Source: Mauremys mutica
Lineage: Eukaryota; Chordata; Testudines; Geoemydidae
Assembly (NCBI RefSeq): GCF_020497125.1
Contig: NC_059075.1
Span: 29,858,003-29,922,002, forward strand
DNA: 64,000 nucleotides
Direction of reading: 5' to 3'
In this document: positions 31,971-44,035 of the stretch, one piece after another
Numbering within the stretch: position 1 is the first letter of the stretch
How the letters are laid out: every line of letters begins with the position of its first letter
Notes under the pieces: model-generated
What the model was told of the DNA's origin: nothing
The model's database searches: none
Seen by the model: only the letters and a program-made list of their open reading frames with translations
Position numbers and translations under genes: made by a program

Positions 31971-33289
31971 TTAGGTGGGGGAGATGGCCTGCATGCCTGC
32001 TGGTATTCTGTGGGCTCATGGGCGTTTGGTTATCTAAGCCTCAGGCACCTCACATGACTGGAGGGAGCACATGCAACTCTTTGTAGGAGGACAGTAAGGT
32101 TCACCTCCCCACTGTTCCACATCTCACCTGGCCCCTTTGAACCTCTTCTCTCAGGACTGTTCCAGCACCCACCACGTAGCTAATCCAGTTTTGCTCCCAA
32201 CCCCCCATGCAACATCACACTCATTTTTATCCTCACGTTGTGACAGCAAAACCCCAGAAATCCAAGGCCTAGACTGACACTCAATCACTAGCCTTAGTCA
32301 CTGACAATTATACTACAAAAATACTGCAATAGCCCACAAGTCAAAGATAGAGGCACCAGAGTTGTTTGTGCCCTCATCAAATCCCATACGTTTAGGGGAT
32401 TTTGTTTATAGCTTCCATCACTGTGGTACTTGAGCAAGACACAAACCTGAATGAATCCATCATCACACTCGCCCCATGACGTCGATCAGGATTAGGATCC
32501 AAGTCTATCGTAGAGTCAGGAATTGAATCTAGGTTTCCTAACTCCTGGTCTACTGCCTTAACCACACAACCATCCTTCCTCAGCTAGACTTGCACTGGGT
32601 GTGGCTGAAGTACTCTCACATCCAGCTATTCTGGGCAGCAACAACTGCCTGTAGGAGCCCAAGTAGTTGTAAGTTAGAGTCACCTCCAGGGGTGCTTAAC
32701 TCGGCCAGGGACCCTCATCCATGGAATCCAAACAACAGTGGCATACAGCCACCTATGCTGCCCCCATGGAACTCCTTACGTGCATGCTGAAGTACCTACA
32801 CCTTCAGCAGAAATCCTCTGTCTGGAGATCAGCCCAAGTGAAATGCAAAGGGTGCTGCTGATGGGGAGATCTGCTGTCTCTGGAATAGGAGCACAGTAGT
32901 CTTTGTGCTGGAGCAATGGATCTCCACAGCAATAGATTGCCATCTTCCAACCTTCTCTTGGTCTAACCTAGCTCACAGGGAGCTCCCTAGGGCATCTTGC
33001 AGGGAGCACTCTCTGCCCTGGGACAGTCAACTCACACCACTTCTTCTACATATGGGACCCTCTGCACCTGTGGAGACAGGGGCAAGATTCCCCAAAATGG
33101 GCTTCAAACATTTGGGAGTGAGTAGGGGACAGGGGCTCCCTGGACCCCCATCCATCATTTATACTCTCTTCCTCCAAGTTGGGGGCACATGTGGGGATTC
33201 TCAGAGACAAATACACAGGCAAAAGAAAGGCTTCCCCCCTTTTCCTCCCCTTGGAAAAAAGGAGAATGTGGGTGAAAACAAATAAAGGC
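31971..33289. other. Intergenic DNA with a possible MIR scrap
   Basis: AGGAATTGAATCTAGGTTTC with CTCCTGGTCTACTGCCTTAA (about 32517-32565) looks like an antisense MIR end. The rest is unassigned. Confidence 0.45.
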
Positions 33290-34376
33290 ACAGGTGGCCT
33301 GGCTCTCAGGCAGTCTTGTGGAATTCAGCTCTATGAGCTCAGTCTTTCAGAGTCCGTTCCCCTTAGCGGGGCTACCTTCTGCCCAGTGGGGCATGGGGTG
33401 TGCCTGCTTTGCCACCAGTCAGTACAGCTTCTTGCAGCCTGTGGCTGCCTACTTCTTGGCTGACCTGACTCTGCTGTCAGCAGAGTCACAGTGAAGCAGC
33501 CTTCTTTCTGTTCTCTGCCCCCTTCTGAGGCAGGTTTCCCTTTTTAAGCCCCTCCTGCTCCCAGCTGAACAAGCCTTGCAGATGTACCTCATTAGGGCTG
33601 AATAGGCCCAGAAGAGCTCATTAGTCTCCTCCATGCCAGACTGATTACATGTCCCTTCATCACAGGGCCTGACTTTGCCTTCCTTGTACAGCCCCAGACT
33701 GCCACTGGGTTTGCACCCTGAGGCTGGCCTTGGTGGGAGTGGTAGGTGCTCAGGATCAGGCCCTTTGTTCCCAGAGTTTGCAAGGGAACTAGTTCACAAG
33801 CCAATTGATAAGTCTGACGTTTGAAAACCAACCTCTGTTATGAGCTCCCACAACAAGGCAGCAGTGCTGTCCTGGCTTCTATTTTTATTTTCAGTTCTCT
33901 CTCAAGGTCTAATGTTCTCTGTCAAATTTTGTAAGGTAAATATGTTCTTGGGTTGCAGTTCCAGGGTGCCAAGATTCTGTCTGCAACTAATCATTGCACC
34001 TGAGTTATGAACCAGAATGTTCACACAATAGTAACTATGGAAGGACAAATGGTACTTCTATGATTCCCTTTTAACTAAGCCCTTACAACACATAAGGGTT
34101 GATCACTGTATGATCAGAAGAATTGCCCTTATTCAAGCTCAGTGTAGTGAACTATGTAAAGTAACATCAACAATATCAATAACAGACAGTGATGCGAATG
34201 GAAACTGACAAGTGCTTTTTTAAAGAGAATTTAGTACCCGCGGAAGATGCCAGACTGGAAGTGAGCTCTGGAAACTGAAGTCCCTGATCGGAACAGGTAT
34301 GGAATGGGCAGTGACCGTACAAGTATTTCTATAGCACCCCTCCAGAGTGCCTCTATCCTCTTCTGGAAAGACCATA
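33290..34376. other. Intergenic DNA, possibly old LTR material in its first half
   Basis: 33290-33840 is GC-balanced, with a TTTTTAAGCCCCTCC motif near 33540. I associate it loosely with reptile LTR elements but cannot show paired ends. Nothing in 33841-34376. Confidence 0.3.
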
Positions 34377-35101
34377 TGTGACAGAGTGGGACTCACCACT
34401 GCAGCGCCTCCGGCTAGATCTCCCAGGGATCAGCTCTACTAGCCAGTGCACCCTCTTCTAGCGGCGTCTCATCCGCCATCACCTCTGCTTCTGGCCCCAT
34501 GTCACCCCAAGGACGGCAGCATCCTCTTCAGGACACAGCCCTCTGGCTGTGTCACACGCAGTTCTCCCCCCTTTCAGGGGGACCAGCAGTCCACTGTCCA
34601 GCCACTTCCTCAATGGCGATTGGGGGCAGAGGGGGGGACCCAGCCTGCCCACTACTCTGGGTCCCAGCCCAGGGACCCTGTAGATGGCAGCCATGTGCTG
34701 CATCCCCTCCATCCTGCAGTCTACTTCCCTGGGCCACTTCCCCACAGCCCCAGAACCTTCTCTGGCCTTGTCTCAGGGCCTCAGCATGTTAGCAGTCAGC
34801 CTGGAGTGCACTCTTGCTCCCTGATCCCACCCAGCACTGCTCTGTCCAAGGTGCTAGCTGCCTTCTGCCTGCAAGGAAGGAAGGCAGTCAGAGTCAGTCC
34901 CAGTCCTCCCTCCCCAAGATCCAGGGATTGACTGCCCTGCTCTGCCCTGTGGCTCTTCTTATAGGGTCAAGCAGGCCTATGATTGGCTGTCTCCAGCGCA
35001 GCCTCCCTATGGTTTTCTCCAATTGGCTGCCTGTTGCACAGCCTCCCTAGGGTCCTATTAACCCTTTATGGGCTAGTGTGGGGCTGATGCCCCATTACAC
35101 A
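34377..35101 (-). mobile_element. 3' LTR of a retroelement (minus strand)
   Basis: On the minus strand it starts TGTGTAATGGGGC at 35101 and ends CTCTGTCACA at 34377, giving TG...CA ends with 4-bp inverted TGTG/CACA. A purine tract AAGGGGGAGGG lies directly before it (35112-35102), as expected for plus-strand priming. Inside are CCAAT boxes (GCCAATTGG near 35020 and AGCCAATCA near 34985) and TATAAG at 34963-34958. The 725-bp length and ends fit an LTR. The superfamily (Ty3/Gypsy or ERV) is undecided. Confidence 0.75.
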
Positions 35102-35112
35102 CCCTCCCCCTT
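35102..35112 (-). other. Polypurine tract
   Basis: AAGGGGGAGGG on the minus strand, touching the LTR start. The gag-like reading frame ends beside it, at 35111. Confidence 0.75.
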
Positions 35113-35955
35113 AAGACTGAATGCCTGGTGGTGTGTGTGGCCTCCCTTGCTTTCCCCGCAGCTGTGAGCGCAGGGTGTCCCTCTCCTGTCTTAGATTCTC
35201 CACTAGGAGGAGTAAGTTGTCCTTCTCCTCCCTGGTATTCCTATTTTTCCCTGTCTGTGCCTCTTCAGCATCTTGTGCTATTAGGAAGGCCCGTTCGGTG
35301 GCTTTCAGCCTCTCAGCCTCTCCCATAGCCCCGGCCTTTGCTTTGCTGGCTCTCCCAGTACCTCTTCTCCCAGAGTCTGAGTTCCCAGCTCCCTTCAATG
35401 GGCTCTCCTTATAAGTCCCCACATCCTTCACCTGGATGTTTAAGGGACCCTTCTTTCTCTCCCGTTTCTCCTTTCTCTCCTGCTCGACCTCTTTGGCCTT
35501 CTCCACCGTTTTGGTGCACCCCCTCGGGGTATCTGACATCTCTTTCTGTTCCTTTCTGTGCCCCTTGCCCTTCTCCTGGCTCGGGCCCCTTTCTCATCCT
35601 CAGTTGGGATGCTGCCCTTCCCTGGGCTCCTGGGCTGTCTGTGGGGGTACAACCTCTTCACATGCTCTGGTTCCCCACGGGCGAAACAAACATTCCCCCT
35701 TCCTGTTCTCTTCCCAGGTTGTGGACCTTAGGGTTTCCCTGCTCTCTTCCCCTTGGGGATAGACTTCTCTTCCTGATAGGGGCACCCTCTTTTCAAGTGT
35801 CCCCTCTGCCCACAGGCATAACATTGCCCTGCTTGGGCTATTGGCCTGACCCTCAGACCTGGCTTCTGGAAAGACAAAATCAAGGAGCAAGAGATAATTT
35901 AGTCTTCAAGCTTCTATAGTCCTTGGCCTCTCTATTGAGACTCTTATCTATGGTG
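35111..35955 (-). pseudogene. Gag-like zinc-knuckle protein of an LTR retroelement, broken
   Basis: Reading down the minus strand, a zinc knuckle CYACGQRGHLKRGC (C-x2-C-x4-H-x4-C, about 35826-35785) is followed by a second, degraded knuckle near 35690-35650 that has lost at least two metal ligands. Then comes a basic Arg/Lys-rich stretch and, in another frame (35539-35111), a charged Lys/Glu-rich region that looks coiled-coil-prone, ending in a stop next to the polypurine tract. The coding path is broken by frameshifts and at least one stop. Zinc knuckles bind the element's RNA in nucleocapsid. No protease, reverse transcriptase or integrase lies between it and the LTR. An antisense CR1 end lies just beyond the upstream side. 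Confidence 0.65.
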
Positions 35956-35959
35956 GCAG

Positions 35960-36075
35960 TCATATCACAGAATCTTAGAAGATTAGGGGGGGAAGAGACC
36001 TCAGGAGGTCACCTAGTCCAACCCCCTGCTCAAAGCAGGACCAACCCCAACTAAATCATCCCAGCCAGGGCTTGC
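35960..36075 (-). mobile_element. CR1 3' end, antisense, very short
   Basis: ATCACAGAATCTTAGAAG, GACCTCAGGAGGTCACCTAG and TCCAACCCCCTGCTCAAAGC, ending near CCCAGCCAGGGCTTG. It sits at the upstream edge of the gag-like remnant and hides where that element once continued. Confidence 0.9.
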
Positions 36076-36935
36076 TTGTTTTATATAATATCCGCACACA
36101 CCCACTAAGCTCACTACCTGGATTTGACAAGGCCATAAAACACCCAGTGTATGATAATAGCTTTCAGTTACCATTGACCTGAGCCATCTATACTGAACTA
36201 GTGGCCGAGAGGTAGATGAAAAGCTCTGGATCTTGTTATACTTGCTCTGAGCTTCTCTCCAGGAGCACAGTACCTTTCTTGTTTAATAATCCTTGAAATT
36301 ATTATTTTAATTATTTTGGACCTGGTCCTGCTATCCCCTTCTCTTCAGTAACGTCACTTCTGATTTATGCCCCAGGTAAGTGAGAGGGGAATCAGGAGTA
36401 TAGTCTTCCTGGTTAGCTAGATTTCCCTTTTGGTCTTGCCTCTCCCTTCTGCCTCCTCTCTAGGATCAGGCCACAGTCTATAAAATGGAGTAAACCACTG
36501 CAAAAGGCCTGGAGGTGGTGGGCCACATCCTGGGGGGGGTGGGTGCTGAGCAGCTTGTGTGTGTGAGCCTAATGATGTCAGTGGGAACTGAGTGTGCTCA
36601 GTAGCTTTCACCTATCATTCAGAACTTTGCAGAATCAGGCCTTTTAGGAGGGACAAAAATCTGGGTGTAGGTTTCCTACCTATTGAATTCAGTTTGAGTT
36701 GCCCCATTATGGCCTTCGGACCTCTGAGCATGTGGGGTCATATTAGGATTGTCAGACAGGGCCTATTGTGGTATTTGTGTTCACATAAGAACCAACCCAC
36801 TGAAAGCATTCCTATCATCTGCTCTACCAGACAGCCCTGGCAGGAAGTTGAGACTGGTTGTTTTTTAACTTTTGGGACAATACAATCTACCTTATGATAA
36901 CTGATTATTTCTCAAGATTCACTGATGTTGCCAGG
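36076..36935. other. Intergenic DNA, no feature
   Basis: Nothing recognised except a G-run near 36532 and a GCAGAATCAGGCC scrap near 36630. Confidence 0.4.
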
Positions 36936-37390
36936 TGGCTCAACACCAAATCAAGCGCAGTTATGGAGAGAATAAAACACCATCTTCGCCAGTTTTAGGA
37001 TTCCAGAGCAAGTCATTTCTGACAATGGTCCCCAGTTCTCCTCTGAGCCCTTTAAGAGCTTGAAGATACCTGTAGATTCTCTCATAGCACATCCAGACCC
37101 TGGTTCCCCCAGAATAATGATGTCAGAAATTGAATAAAGAGTCCAAAATTATCCTAATCTCACACTAGAGGCATCCAAAAACATAGTCCTCCAAAGTCAC
37201 TATGTAAAGAACCAACAGACTCTTCTGAGGAATCACTTTAAGGAGGAAGCCACAGACATTGGGAAGAAAATACTCCAGGCTGCCCAGAAAAAAATCCTGC
37301 CCACGCCAGTACAAGCACAAAGGGATCCAGAGAGGGCTATAGTAAAATGGAGAAAAGAAAAGAAATACAACAGCTCATGAAAGAATGACC
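36936..37390 (+). pseudogene. Integrase remnant, Ty3/Gypsy-type
   Basis: A broken plus-strand frame includes ISDNGPQFSSEPFK (about 37016-37057), the integrase catalytic-core block carrying the second acidic residue. It is followed by a PHPQSNG-like region now unreadable, then Lys/Gln-rich text to about 37380. Only a piece of the catalytic core and its C-terminal side survives, with stops. It is on the opposite strand to the LTR at 34377-35101, so probably a different element. Confidence 0.7.
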
Positions 37391-37514
37391 ATGGAGTGGC
37401 AAACGGCTTTGTCTAGCAAGACCCCTCACGTGCAGGAAATGGCTTTATTTCCTGTGTCCACAGACTCTTACTGCCTCACTATAAGCCCCCTGGTGGCCAC
37501 TCTAAATAGTGGCT
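37391..37514. other. Short intergenic spacer
   Basis: Nothing recognised. Confidence 0.35.
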
Positions 37515-37920
37515 CTAAATATTAACTAATACCCCAGTCCCTGCCCCAATGGGTTTACAATCTAACTGTATGATGCGAGATAGCAGGTGAATATAACAAA
37601 CAGGTGTGGGAAGCACAAGGTAACAGTGAGCTAATGATATGAGTAATAAGCTGTGGTCACTGGACACCAGCTGCCTAGCCCTTGTTGAGTGTTTTGTCGG
37701 TATCATGGCAGATGTGAGCTTTGAAGAGAGATTTGAAGGATGACAAAGTAATGGCTTTGTGGCCTTTTTTTCAGGAAGCTCCTCCCATCCACATGGGGCA
37801 GCGTGGAAGAAAGCAAAAACCTATTTGTTGATAAATTTGACTGATGGGCAATAGAAGTGGAGCAGAGTGGGCGGATCCAAGAGCTCAGTACCAAATAAGA
37901 GATGAGAAACCGCATGTCTG
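37515..37920 (+). repeat. Ancient interspersed repeat, family uncertain
   Basis: GGGTTTACAATCTAACTG, then TTTGAAGAGAGATTTGAAGG, AAGCTCCTCCCATCCACATG and GAAAGCAAAAACCTATTTG follow the order of an old, widely conserved amniote repeat that I recognise but cannot name with confidence. Confidence 0.45.
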
Positions 37921-38844
37921 TTTTAAAATGCCATTAACACATTTGAGGCTGAAATGGTTTTATCATGAAATTATTTTGAAGAGTGCAACACTATAAAACC
38001 TACCTACAATAGGAACCCAGTGATTACTGACTGAGGGTGAAAAAGCACTGACAATCATTTGCCATGATGGAAAACATATTTCCTCCAAGATCCAATACAA
38101 TTGCATGTGTATTTATAGAGAACGGTTGCATTTATTCCACCAAAAACATTAGTTAGTCCACTGAGATTGGTAATTTAGAGGACACCTGACTGTGGGGACA
38201 GTGACATGGATTAAATTCCTATCTAGCTAAACCTTAACTGCACAGCTTTACTGTGTAACCTGAGCCTTCACTTATGTGTAGTATAAAAGAAAGAGCACAT
38301 TTCGTGTACTTGGGGATTAAGGCTTTATCCATCAGGACAGCTATTGTTATTGGATGAGTGAAATAGAAGCCTTTTCCTCATGGATATTCTGCTGCTTTCC
38401 TTCTATTTCCTGGACATATGTTCAAGCCATTTTTTTTTACAATTTAATGTCATTTTTCAAATCACCTCTCATCATAATAAGAAAAATAGTCATCTGGAAC
38501 ATCTGGAAAGTGGAGAGAAAGTGCAGTCATTCCATTTTTTTTTGGATGGATGGCTTTTGACAGGCCTGGTTTTCAAACAAAACCGCTACATCCATCATGA
38601 TTTCATTCTGTCAGTGCAACAGGTCAATATGTTTTCATCTGAAACCCTTGTCATTCATTTGTTACTAAACCAAAACAATCACTGTCTCTTAAATAACACA
38701 TCTTCTAAGCCCTAATTCTTCTTTGAGCAAGTGATTGATTTTATTTTTCTTTCTATTAGTGAGGCTAAGAATTCTTGTCTTGTACATTCTTAAATTATAT
38801 GAAAACAATTTAAATAAAATTGCAAGAGTAAAATTACAGAAAAG
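37921..38844. other. Intergenic DNA, AT-rich, no feature
   Basis: Nothing recognised. Confidence 0.4.
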
Positions 38845-40080
38845 GGGTAAATGGGATTATCTGGGTAATTATGGGCTGGTTAGCCTGATATTGATCCAAG
38901 GCAAAATAAGGTAATGGATGACCTGGAACTCAAAGATGGAAATATAATTAGTAACAGTCAACATGGTTTCCTGTAAAATAAGTCTTGTAAAACTTTGACA
39001 AGATTATAAGTTTGTTTAATAAAGGTAACTGTGCTGACACAATATACTATGTATATTTCTGTAAGGAAGTTGATTTAGTACCACACAACATTCTGATAAA
39101 AAAAAAACTAGTACTGTGCAAAATCAAAATAGTACACATTAAAAGGATTAAAAGCTGGCTAACTGATAGATCTCAAATTGTGATAGTGGGGAATCATCGG
39201 TGGGTGGGTGTTTCTACTGCAAAGATCAGTACAATTATTACAATATACAATTATTGCTGATAAAGCCTGACATTGAGGATGACACAAACTGGAGAGGTGG
39301 TAAATAAACTAGAAGGGCTGGTCACTGTTACAGAGATATCTGGATCACTTGGTAAAGTAGGAACAAACAAGCATGCATTTTAAAACAGCTAAATGAAAGA
39401 TCATACATATAGGAACAAAGAACATAGGTCACACTTACATGAGAGGGAATAATATCCTGGAAAGCAGTGCCTCTGAAAAGGACCTAGAGGTCATAGTGGA
39501 TAATCAACTGAGAACATGAGCAACCAGTGCTATGCTGTGGCTAAAAGGGTTAAAGCAATCCTTGGATGTATTAACAGGGGAATATCAAACAGGAGAAACA
39601 GAGGTGATATTACCTCTCTTATGGGTGGTATTACCTTGATATACAGCATTGGTGAGACAATTACTGGAATAGTGTCCACTTTTGTGCCTCACTTTAAAAA
39701 AGTAAAAAGTTGTAGAAGGTTCAGAGAAGATGTAAGGTTTGGAAAACCTGCCTTATACTTAAGGCTCTGGATCCATTTAGCATATCACAGAGGCACCTTG
39801 ATCACAGTCAAGTCAATCATATAGCCAATACTAAATGGCTCATTAATCTTATAGACAAAGGGATAACAAGATCCAATGGCTGGAAGGTGAAGCTAGGAAA
39901 ATACAAACTGAAACTCAGATGCAAAGTTTTAACAGAGAGGGTAATTAATCCTTGGAGATTACCAAAAGGATATGGTAGATTTTCCACCTGACATCTTAAA
40001 AGCAAGCTCGGATATCTTAAAATTGAGATAGAATGTCTTTCCAGGAAAAGGCAATTTAAGCTGGCTTCTCTTCAACGAAG
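38845..40080 (+). mobile_element. CR1-superfamily LINE (same lineage as 9508-10920), degraded
   Basis: GGGTAATTATGGGCTGGTTA (NYRPVS-like) at about 38868, GTCAACATGGTTTCC (QHGF-like) near 38957, a VPHNILIKKK block near 39077-39110, SWLTDRSQIVIVG near 39152-39190, an AVAKRVKAILGCINRGISNR block (39528-39590), then the 3' region to about 40080. Many stops and small deletions. Confidence 0.85.
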
Positions 40081-40095
40081 TTTTAGACATAAGGG

Positions 40096-40173
40096 ATGAA
40101 ATCCTGGTCCCGTGGAAGTCAATGGGAGTTTTGCCATTGACTTAAATAGGGCTAAGATTTCACCCCAAAAGTT
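40096..40173. repeat. Palindromic MITE (same family as 19976-20039)
   Basis: GATGAAATCCTGGTCCC and GGGCTAAGATTTCACCCC are inverted around GGAAGTCAATGGGAG and GCCATTGACTTAAAT. Confidence 0.75.
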
Positions 40174-42238
40174 TTATCTGTGATAGACCATTACAGCACA
40201 AAAACGAATAATAGAAAGCCCTAGTAATTTAAGGAATCATTAAAGCTCATATCATACCATGCATGCTAAAATGTATGAATTTTACTCTTCTGCAACAGAT
40301 AAGTGTATAGATATAAATAGCTTAAAAAACTTGAGATAAGTTTAGAAGAGAGGTTTTTTTTTTTTACTCCTTGCCATATAAACTTGTCTCACTCCACTTC
40401 GCTTGGCTTAAAGTTACTGACAATATCTGAATAAAACAACCATTACTTGTACTCATGTTTTTACTATCAAGTGTCTTCATTGGTATCTTATTTCTTCTCT
40501 CATATTCAGAATTTTTCCTGCCTTATTAATTAAATGCCAGCTTTCTATAGCTGGTGATCAACTTATCTACTAATACCTGTTTAAAACTATCAGCTTTGTT
40601 CCCAATGAGAGGCAGGGGATGTATTATCTTTAACAGAGATGACTTAGTACCCGAGTTTCTGGTCAAATTCAGTGGAGGATCAAATTAACTAGTGATTGAG
40701 TTGAGCAGAAGGCAGTGTAGAGCCAGACCCTTTGTTTAGCAGAGTTTTTATACACACAGGCAAAGCCCAGCTCCCCTTTGTGCCTCTGAAAATCTCTCCC
40801 TACATACACAATGGGGGTTTTTCAATTTGCACCAGGGTATGAAAACCAAAAAAAAAAAAAAAGAATCATGTGACAGGATACAGCAAGAGTAAGCCATATC
40901 AAATTCTCTCTTGGTGTAATTCCGTTGGATTCAGCAGAGGGGTTACACCAAGGATGGAAAGGACATGGATTATGGCCTCTTGATTTGTTATTGACTTGTA
41001 AAATGGCAACCAGCAGCCTCATCTGCAAAAGTGAGGGGTTCAGTGCTATCAAATTTGACTGGGGATGGACATTTGCAATGATTCAGACAGCTAAGGAGAG
41101 GTCATATCATGTTAGTGTACTATTCAACAGCAAATGGCAAAGGCTCATGAGGTTTTGGTGGCCTCACATCAATTGCAATTGATTTCCTTGCCCCACATGG
41201 TAAATTTCAGCAACAGCAGTGGGAATCGCAGCTTGAATGTGCTGATGTCCTATGACTCATCATAGCCAGCTGAGATATTCTCACTGGGTGCCTAAAAGAA
41301 GAGATGAGATGATAAAGAGGAAGATAATGAGCCTCTATGTGTGGACACGCACAGTGCAGTGTTCATCTAACTTTTCAGAGGAAGTATATTCATTTAGACC
41401 TGCCTCTGAGGGGTTATCAGGGCAGCATTCAGGGAAACAACCAAGTGACTTCTTGTGCCGAACTGCAACTGACATCATTCCCCCATTACAGCAATCAGAA
41501 CAACCCCCAAGGAAAGTTGTGGAGGCAATTTGAATGATCTTCCCCAAGAAGTTCAACTTGGCTTTGGTATCCTTTCCTTCCTCCCTTTTATTGTTGTGCA
41601 GTGGTGCTATGTGCTCTTAAACAACTGCTGTGCTTTATGCAAGAGGTGGCCGCATTTCGATGATACATTTCTTACCTCCCTCACAAGGCAATTGTGATGC
41701 TTAGTTTCTTTCTATATATAAAATGTTTTGACCCTTCCGATAGCCCTCTAATCTACCTGTGCTATAGAATAGTATCTCCATCCTCTTTGTTATCATTATT
41801 TAGTCAGGGTAGGGTATCACTCTAGGACACTAACTATGATCTGGTGACACATAACCCTCCCCTCATCATGATTACATACCTATTGATAGAAGTCAATATT
41901 TCAATTCAAGATTCAGGCCTGGACTGGTGTGCATAGATGTTGCCTAGGAAACTGACTCACTCTCCTCAGACATCTCCTCATAACTGGAGGCTAAGCACAG
42001 GTCCATTGATCTGTGGATCCATGTCTTGGTAGGCAGGGATCCAAGGTACAACAGACCTTAGATCCACAGATCTATTGTTGGGGCTCCACTGCTGTGGAAC
42101 AGCAGTGTCATGAAGCAGCAGGGGATGGGGGAGATCCAAGTGATGACAAGTACTAGTCCAGGCCCTTTGTCTCTGAATTTAGCAAGCTGCCTGGCTAAGT
42201 TTAGTGCCCCTGTGATCTGAGCAATACTTGGGGCTTTG
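40174..42238. other. Intergenic DNA, no gene
   Basis: A 15-base A run near 40848-40863. No other feature recognised on either strand. Confidence 0.4.
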
Positions 42239-42560
42239 CTAGGCTGTTTCCATTAGGAGGAGAAATGGATTATACACATCAGATGATTCTGTGGCACAAT
42301 CCTGTTTGTTTGCAAATAATGTACACAAAGTCCCGCTTCTCTGAACACAATAGAAACAAACAGCAGCAACAGTTTCCTTGATCAGAAATCCAGCTCTGTC
42401 TTTGAAGCATGTACTGAGCCAAAAGAAGCTTTGTCTGGCTTCCTCCCATGGCCACACACACAAGTGCTTCTCTCACTTTCTTCTGGCTTTCTGTTGAAGT
42501 TTTGCCCTTCTTATATTGCCCCCCAGTCCACTTTGTCTGCCTCAAGAGCCAAGAATGCTT
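42239..42560 (-). repeat. LTR-like dispersed repeat, antisense
   Basis: Its reverse complement aligns along most of its length with 57570-57870: shared AAACTGT, CGGGACTTTGTGTACATT, AAACAAACAGGAT and AATGGAAAC in the same order. A TATAAG motif (minus strand) near 42510 and an A-rich AAACAAACA motif downstream give an LTR-like layout. The ends are not defined. Confidence 0.55.
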
Positions 42561-43019
42561 CCTGGGTTGCAGGTTTTGTCCCTGGCATGATTGGTAACCA
42601 GTCGTCTCCCTTGCTTGTTTAGCTTGATGGCTTTGTTTACCTTATATATAAATGTACTTTCATTTTCCTCCACCTGTAACCAAACCGGTCAGACAGATTA
42701 ATACATATTCCTTTGTCTAGGGCAGGCTGGGCTTATCTATTGCCTCCCAAACACATTTTAAGAACATATTTCCAGCACACATCTATAACTCTTTTTACAC
42801 AACCTCTCATACATCATGCAATGATTTTTGGGACTAATATGTCACCAGTTTACTGATGACAGCTTACATGAAGCCTTTGAGATACATATTATGACAACAG
42901 TCTGTTGGGGCAATGAGTGTGTCAGGCCTGATGTGAGTTACAGTAAGAGAGACCTCTGCCATTTGGGATTGAGGGGCTTCCAGGGTCGCACCTGTCATTG
43001 TGTCTGGTATGGGTCACAA
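42561..43019. other. Intergenic DNA, no feature
   Basis: Nothing recognised. Confidence 0.4.
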
Positions 43020-44035
43020 CTAAGAGGTCAAACAGTTTCAGGTCAAACAGTCAAAAAACTGGACAGACATTCCCAAACTGGTAGTATGTTCTATAATTAG
43101 ATTAAATCAAACCAGCAATAAATGTGTGCTTCTGGATCACTGTGCTAGCTAGCTTTCCAAGGAGCCATCCCCTTAGGCACTCCAGCCTATATTACAACTC
43201 AGACAAACTGGACTTCTGTGATCAAAGGTTATTAAAACCAAAAATCACCATACATTAGGTTCTTCCAGCCCCAAACAGCCAGTCACTTACCGCAAGTCAA
43301 GGTGTACTACAGATCTCACCAAAAACAGTGATGAAGACAATATCCTCAGTAAATTGACTAAAGATTTATTAACTAAGAAAAAGAAATGAGAGTTATTCAG
43401 AGGTTAAAGCAGGTAAAATACAACTTCTAATTCACCTGTAATGTAAGTCCAAAATGTTAGCAGGGACATTAAATCTGCTAGTTTTCTATAAGTCTCTCTG
43501 AGTTGCCCAGATAGATCTGGGGAGTTCAGTCCTTTTGTTTAAAATTTCCCCAGTTAGAATTCACCATTTCAGAGATGGGGGAGGACAGAGGTGTCCAGGG
43601 GCCTTTGTTCTCCCCTTTTATGTCTTGACCCTTCTTGCTGGAAATATCCTTGCTGTGTCATGGGGTCAGGCAATTCCATGGTGCACGTGCTCTGCCAGAT
43701 GAATTGCGAATTCTTGCTTGCACCTTCTGTGTGAGGTGTCTTCAGGAATGACATGCAGAGGCTTTCGTTTACAGTTCCTTTGTTATTCCTGAAGAGCTGA
43801 TCTATGGGCATTTCTCAGAGTCACAACATGTTAGAGTTACAACCCCATAGCAACATTTCATAACTCTGTACACAATGTCAATACACACATTATAATGAGA
43901 TAATAATACACTGCAGATTATAACTTTTTAAATGATACATCACAAGGCATACTTTGTACAATATTTATCATATTTTTGTAAAAGTGGTGACCATATTCAT
44001 GTAGACAGTCACTTTCCCCTTTAAACAGCATCACA
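43020..44035. repeat. Long dispersed repeat, probably LTR-derived, unassigned
   Basis: The segments GATCAAAGGTTATTAAAACC, AAAGATTTATTAACTAAG, ATTTCATAACTCTGTACAC and CATCACAAGGCATACTTTG look like a repeat I have met often in turtle sequence. I cannot show paired termini or coding motifs, so the class is a guess. Confidence 0.35.

Noticed and set aside
34446..34931. 161-codon frame rich in Ser and Pro
   Set aside because: Antisense to the LTR; compositional.
34958..34963. TATA box of a host promoter
   Set aside because: It lies inside an LTR at the expected place for that element's own promoter.
35338..35919. 193-codon plus-strand frame
   Set aside because: It is the opposite strand of the gag-like zinc-knuckle region and shows no domain of its own.
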